From contig NZ_JAVFVV010000018.1 of assembly GCF_030929505.1 (NCBI RefSeq), positions 1-64,000 on the forward strand: a stretch of 64,000 bases of DNA. The letters run 5' to 3'. The stretch comes from Mesorhizobium sp. LHD-90 (GTDB taxonomy: Bacteria; Pseudomonadota; Alphaproteobacteria; Rhizobiales; Rhizobiaceae). Each line of letters begins with the position of its first letter. Position 1 is the first letter of the stretch. Both the position numbers and the translations under genes were made by a program. Below the pieces are notes generated by a model that was not told where the DNA came from, did no database searches, and saw only the letters and a program-made list of their open reading frames with translations. Shown here piece by piece: positions 61,216 to 64,000 of the stretch.

Positions 61216-61938
61216 ATGAACATCGCTTCACCAGCACGCCCGGAATTCGCATATGATGACCCGATGAAGATTCTGGTCATCGAAGACGACCGTGAGGCGG
61301 CCGACTATCTGCAGAAGGCGCTGTCCGAGGCTGGACACACGGTCCACCTCGCCGGAGACGGCGACACCGGCTATACGCTGGCCGACACCGGCAACTACGA
61401 CGTCATGGTAGTGGACCGCATGCTGCCGCGCCGCGACGGGCTTTCGGTGATCGCCGGCCTGCGCTCGCGCGGCAACACCACGCCGGTGCTGATCTTGTCG
61501 GCGCTTGGCGAGGTCGACGATCGCGTCACCGGGCTGCGCGCCGGCGGCGACGACTATCTCACCAAACCCTACGCGTTCAGCGAGCTTCTCGCCCGCATCG
61601 AGGTGCTCTGCCGCAGAGCCAATTCCAAGGATGCCGAGACGCTCTACCGCGTCGGCGACCTCGAACTCGACCGGCTGTCGCATACGGTTCGGCGGGCCGG
61701 CCGCGAGATCGTCCTGCAGCCGCGCGAGTTCAAGCTGCTCGAATATCTGATGCGCCATGCCGCCCAGGTGGTGACCCGCACCATGCTGCTCGAAAACGTC
61801 TGGGACTATCATTTCGACCCGCAGACCAACGTCATCGACGTGCATGTGTCGCGGCTGCGCTCCAAGATCGAAAAAGGTTTCGACAGTCCGATCCTGCATA
61901 CGGTGCGCGGCGCGGGCTACATGCTCAAGGCCGGGTAG
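61216..61938 (+). CDS. OmpR-family response regulator
   Basis: A 240-residue regulator: receiver domain with phospho-acceptor D67 (VMVVDRMLPRRDG) and lysine in YLTKPYA, then an OmpR winged helix (LQPREFKLLEYLMRH, NVIDVHVSRLRSKI). The ATG at 61216 has a GAAGG site; a start at 61264 would give the more usual MKILVIEDD beginning. It is followed 8 bp later by its kinase. Placement after degP suggests an envelope-stress role, which is inference. Confidence 0.9.
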   Translation: MNIASPARPEFAYDDPMKILVIEDDREAADYLQKALSEAGHTVHLAGDGDTGYTLADTGNYDVMVVDRMLPRRDGLSVIAGLRSRGNTTPVLILSALGEVDDRVTGLRAGGDDYLTKPYAFSELLARIEVLCRRANSKDAETLYRVGDLELDRLSHTVRRAGREIVLQPREFKLLEYLMRHAAQVVTRTMLLENVWDYHFDPQTNVIDVHVSRLRSKIEKGFDSPILHTVRGAGYMLKAG

Positions 61939-61946
61939 ATCAGCGC

Positions 61947-63395
61947 ATGCGGCTGCCGGCGAGTTTGAAGACCACCGCCGCTCGCCTCTCGGCGCTTTAT
62001 CTCTTGCTGTTCGGCATTTGCGCGGTCGGCCTCGTGTTCTACATGACCGCGCTGTCGGTCAGGATGCTGACCTCGCAGACGCAGGACACCATCAACGAGG
62101 AGGCGGTCGGCCTCGCCAATGCCTACCAGCGCGGTGGCCTGCCGCTGCTGGTGCGCACCATTGAGCGGCGCTCGCGCCAGCCCGGCGCCAATCTTTATCT
62201 GATCGCCGATCCCAACGGCCGCATCCTCTCCGGCAATGTCGAGAGCCTTGAGCCCGGCGTGCTCGACGTCGAGGGCTGGACGGGCCGACCCTTCTCCTAT
62301 CAACGCTACGGCGACAGCAGCGTCGAGCGGCGGGCCCGCGCGGCCGCCGAGATGGAAACGCCGCAAGTGGAATCCGAGCTGCGCCACGCGGCGATCGCCC
62401 TGGTGCTGCGGCTGCCCAACCGGATGATCGTGCTGGTCGGCCGCGACCTCGGCGAGCCGGAGCGGTTCCGCGTCGTGGTCCGCCGCTCGCTGGTGGCGGC
62501 GCTCGGCGTCATGGCGCTGGGCGGCCTGCTGATCTGGTTCTTCGTCGGCCGGCACGCGTTGCGCCGCATCGACAGCGTGTCGGAAGCCAGCCGGCGCATC
62601 ATGGGCGGCGATCTGACTGGCCGCCTGCCGGTGAGCGGCGCCGGCGACGAGTTCGACCGGCTTTCCGAGAACCTCAACACCATGCTCGCCCGCATCGCGG
62701 ACCTCAACGAGGGGCTGAAGCAGGTTTCCGACAACATCGCCCATGACCTGAAGACGCCGCTGACGCGCCTGCGCAACCGTGCGGAGGCCGCGCTCGGCAA
62801 GCGCGACGGCGCCGACTATCGCGAGGCGCTTGAGGCGACCATTGCCGAATCCGACCAGCTCATCCGCACTTTCAACGCGATCCTGATGATCTCGCGGCTG
62901 GAGGCCGGTTATTCGGCCGAGCAGACGGCGAAGGTCGACCTGACGGAGGTCGTGCGCGGCGTCGCCGAGCTGTATGAACCGGTTGCCGAAGAGATGGGCG
63001 TGGCGCTTGTGGCGGATATCCCCGACGGCATCGCCGTGGACGGCAACCGCGAACTGATCGCGCAATCGGTCTCCAACGTCGTCGACAACGCCATAAAATA
63101 TTCGGCTGGTGCCAATGCTGCGCCGAAGGTGGTGGTCGGACTTGAGCGCAGGCTGGGCGAGGTCGAACTGCGTGTCACCGATAACGGGCCCGGCATTCCC
63201 GACGCCGAGGACCGAAAGCGCGCCACCGAACGTTTCGTCCGCCTGGAACAGAGCCGCTCGCAGCCTGGATCGGGCCTGGGTTTGAGCCTTGCCAAGGCAG
63301 TCATGAAATTCCACGGTGGCAAGCTCGAACTCGAACCCCGGGAGCCCGGACTGTCGGTGGTGATGGGTTTTCCGCGCAAGGAGGATGCGCAATGA
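61947..63395 (+). CDS. Sensor histidine kinase
   Basis: A 482-residue membrane kinase: membrane segments about 12-35 and 175-198, a periplasmic domain between, a HAMP domain (about 200-252), phospho-acceptor H266 (NIAHDLKTPL) and an ATPase domain (VVDNAIKYSA, DNGPGIP, GSGLGLSLA). It pairs with the regulator encoded just upstream. Its stop overlaps the glnE start (ATGA), an unusual direct coupling to a nitrogen-control gene. Confidence 0.9.
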   Translation: MRLPASLKTTAARLSALYLLLFGICAVGLVFYMTALSVRMLTSQTQDTINEEAVGLANAYQRGGLPLLVRTIERRSRQPGANLYLIADPNGRILSGNVESLEPGVLDVEGWTGRPFSYQRYGDSSVERRARAAAEMETPQVESELRHAAIALVLRLPNRMIVLVGRDLGEPERFRVVVRRSLVAALGVMALGGLLIWFFVGRHALRRIDSVSEASRRIMGGDLTGRLPVSGAGDEFDRLSENLNTMLARIADLNEGLKQVSDNIAHDLKTPLTRLRNRAEAALGKRDGADYREALEATIAESDQLIRTFNAILMISRLEAGYSAEQTAKVDLTEVVRGVAELYEPVAEEMGVALVADIPDGIAVDGNRELIAQSVSNVVDNAIKYSAGANAAPKVVVGLERRLGEVELRVTDNGPGIPDAEDRKRATERFVRLEQSRSQPGSGLGLSLAKAVMKFHGGKLELEPREPGLSVVMGFPRKEDAQ

Positions 63396-64000
63396 CGGTT
63401 GCGACGGCCGCGAGGGCCGCCAAGCCTAGCCTGTTCGACAGGAAACCCGCCGCGCTGAAGCCGCTGGACGCCGCCGAGGCCAAAGCGGAGATGAAGGAGG
63501 TTGCCGCACAGGCGCGCGACAGGGAGTTGCCCAGGCTTGCGGCGCTGCTGTCCGGCAGGGATGCCGAAGCAACTTTCCTATCCGCCGTCTTCGACCTGTC
63601 CGACTTCATGCGCGACTGCGCGCGCCGCCGCCCGGAGATGCTGGACGGTCTTTTCGACCGCGGCATCGAGGACAGGCTGGCCGAGGTCGAGGCGGCTGCA
63701 CGGCAATTGCCGTTCATCGTAGGGGTGACCGAAAAAAGCCTGATGACTGATCTGCGCCGGCTGAAGCTTGAGGCGCATTTTTTGATCGCGCTGGACGAAC
63801 TGGCGGGCATGGTCGGACCCGACGTCACGGTCCGCCGCCTGAGCGCGTTGGCCGATGCCTGTGCCAATGCGGCGATCGATTTCCTGCTGCGCGACGCGCA
63901 TGACAGCGGCAAGCTGAAGCTTCCCGATCCGGCGCGGCCGGGCGAGGGTTCAGGCTGGATCGTGCTCGGCATGGGCAAGCTCGGCGCCTGCGAGCTGAAT
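63392..64000 (+). CDS. glnE: Glutamine synthetase adenylyltransferase GlnE, N-terminal part (cut by window edge)
   Basis: The first 203 residues of the bifunctional enzyme that adds and removes AMP on glutamine synthetase in response to nitrogen status. The start ATG overlaps the kinase stop. Sequence such as FLSAVFDLSDFMRDCARRRP and, at the window edge, GMGKLGACELN (the nucleotidyltransferase motif of the deadenylylating domain) identify it. The full protein is usually about 950-1,000 residues, so most of it lies beyond the window. Confidence 0.92.
   Translation, partial: MTVATAARAAKPSLFDRKPAALKPLDAAEAKAEMKEVAAQARDRELPRLAALLSGRDAEATFLSAVFDLSDFMRDCARRRPEMLDGLFDRGIEDRLAEVEAAARQLPFIVGVTEKSLMTDLRRLKLEAHFLIALDELAGMVGPDVTVRRLSALADACANAAIDFLLRDAHDSGKLKLPDPARPGEGSGWIVLGMGKLGACELN

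Overview
The window looks like chromosome from an alphaproteobacterium of the order Hyphomicrobiales, most like Mesorhizobium or a close relative in Phyllobacteriaceae. The evidence is high G+C, a MucR/Ros regulator, a feuN-feuP-feuQ / ccmI-ccmE-ccmF-ccmH / degP / two-component / glnE order familiar from rhizobia, and a rhizobial-type gene transfer agent (GTA) cluster. No tRNA, rRNA or CRISPR array was seen. Everything here comes from reading the sequence; no database search was run.

Layout. 1-117 is the end of an IS3-family element cut by the window edge. 235-8000 holds metabolic and stress genes: a class IV aminotransferase, iron superoxide dismutase, two c-type cytochromes, an EamA exporter, a GST with a divergent HxlR regulator, and an oligopeptidase. 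8475-17700 is a regulatory and hypothetical stretch: MucR, a stand-alone DnaA-domain-IV-like protein coupled to a DUF6456 protein, SufE, DUF5330, a membrane histidine kinase with a peptidoglycan-binding partner, DUF1491, DUF2336 and a DUF1254/DUF1214-type pair. 17776-32414 contains a class A penicillin-binding protein, two secreted RTX proteins with related C-termini, a sugar ABC transporter joined to dhaK-dhaL, a DUF1127 protein and a class D beta-lactamase.

33518-50510 is the most unusual part. A TIR-domain protein with a DUF3298-like C-terminal region lies between two 76-bp direct repeats. The second repeat sits directly in front of an intact GTA structural cluster: terminase, portal, protease, capsid, adaptors, tail tube, chaperones, tape measure, baseplate, NlpC/P60 peptidase, megatron and a holin-like protein. 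Most GTA genes overlap by about 4 bp. The larger breaks in this chain mostly hold palindromic or tandem-repeat hairpin elements, and several of those contain the stop codon of the preceding gene.

50591-64000 returns to core genome: the small exported FeuN-like protein with FeuP and FeuQ, a lipoprotein, the ccmI-E-F-H cytochrome c maturation operon (which would serve the cytochromes at the left end), a class III adenylate cyclase, a 277-bp MITE-like element, DegP, a second OmpR/EnvZ-type system and the start of glnE. The best candidate for an undescribed system is the repeat-flanked TIR-DUF3298 gene beside the GTA. A role in sensing lysis or cell-wall damage, or in defence, is inference only.
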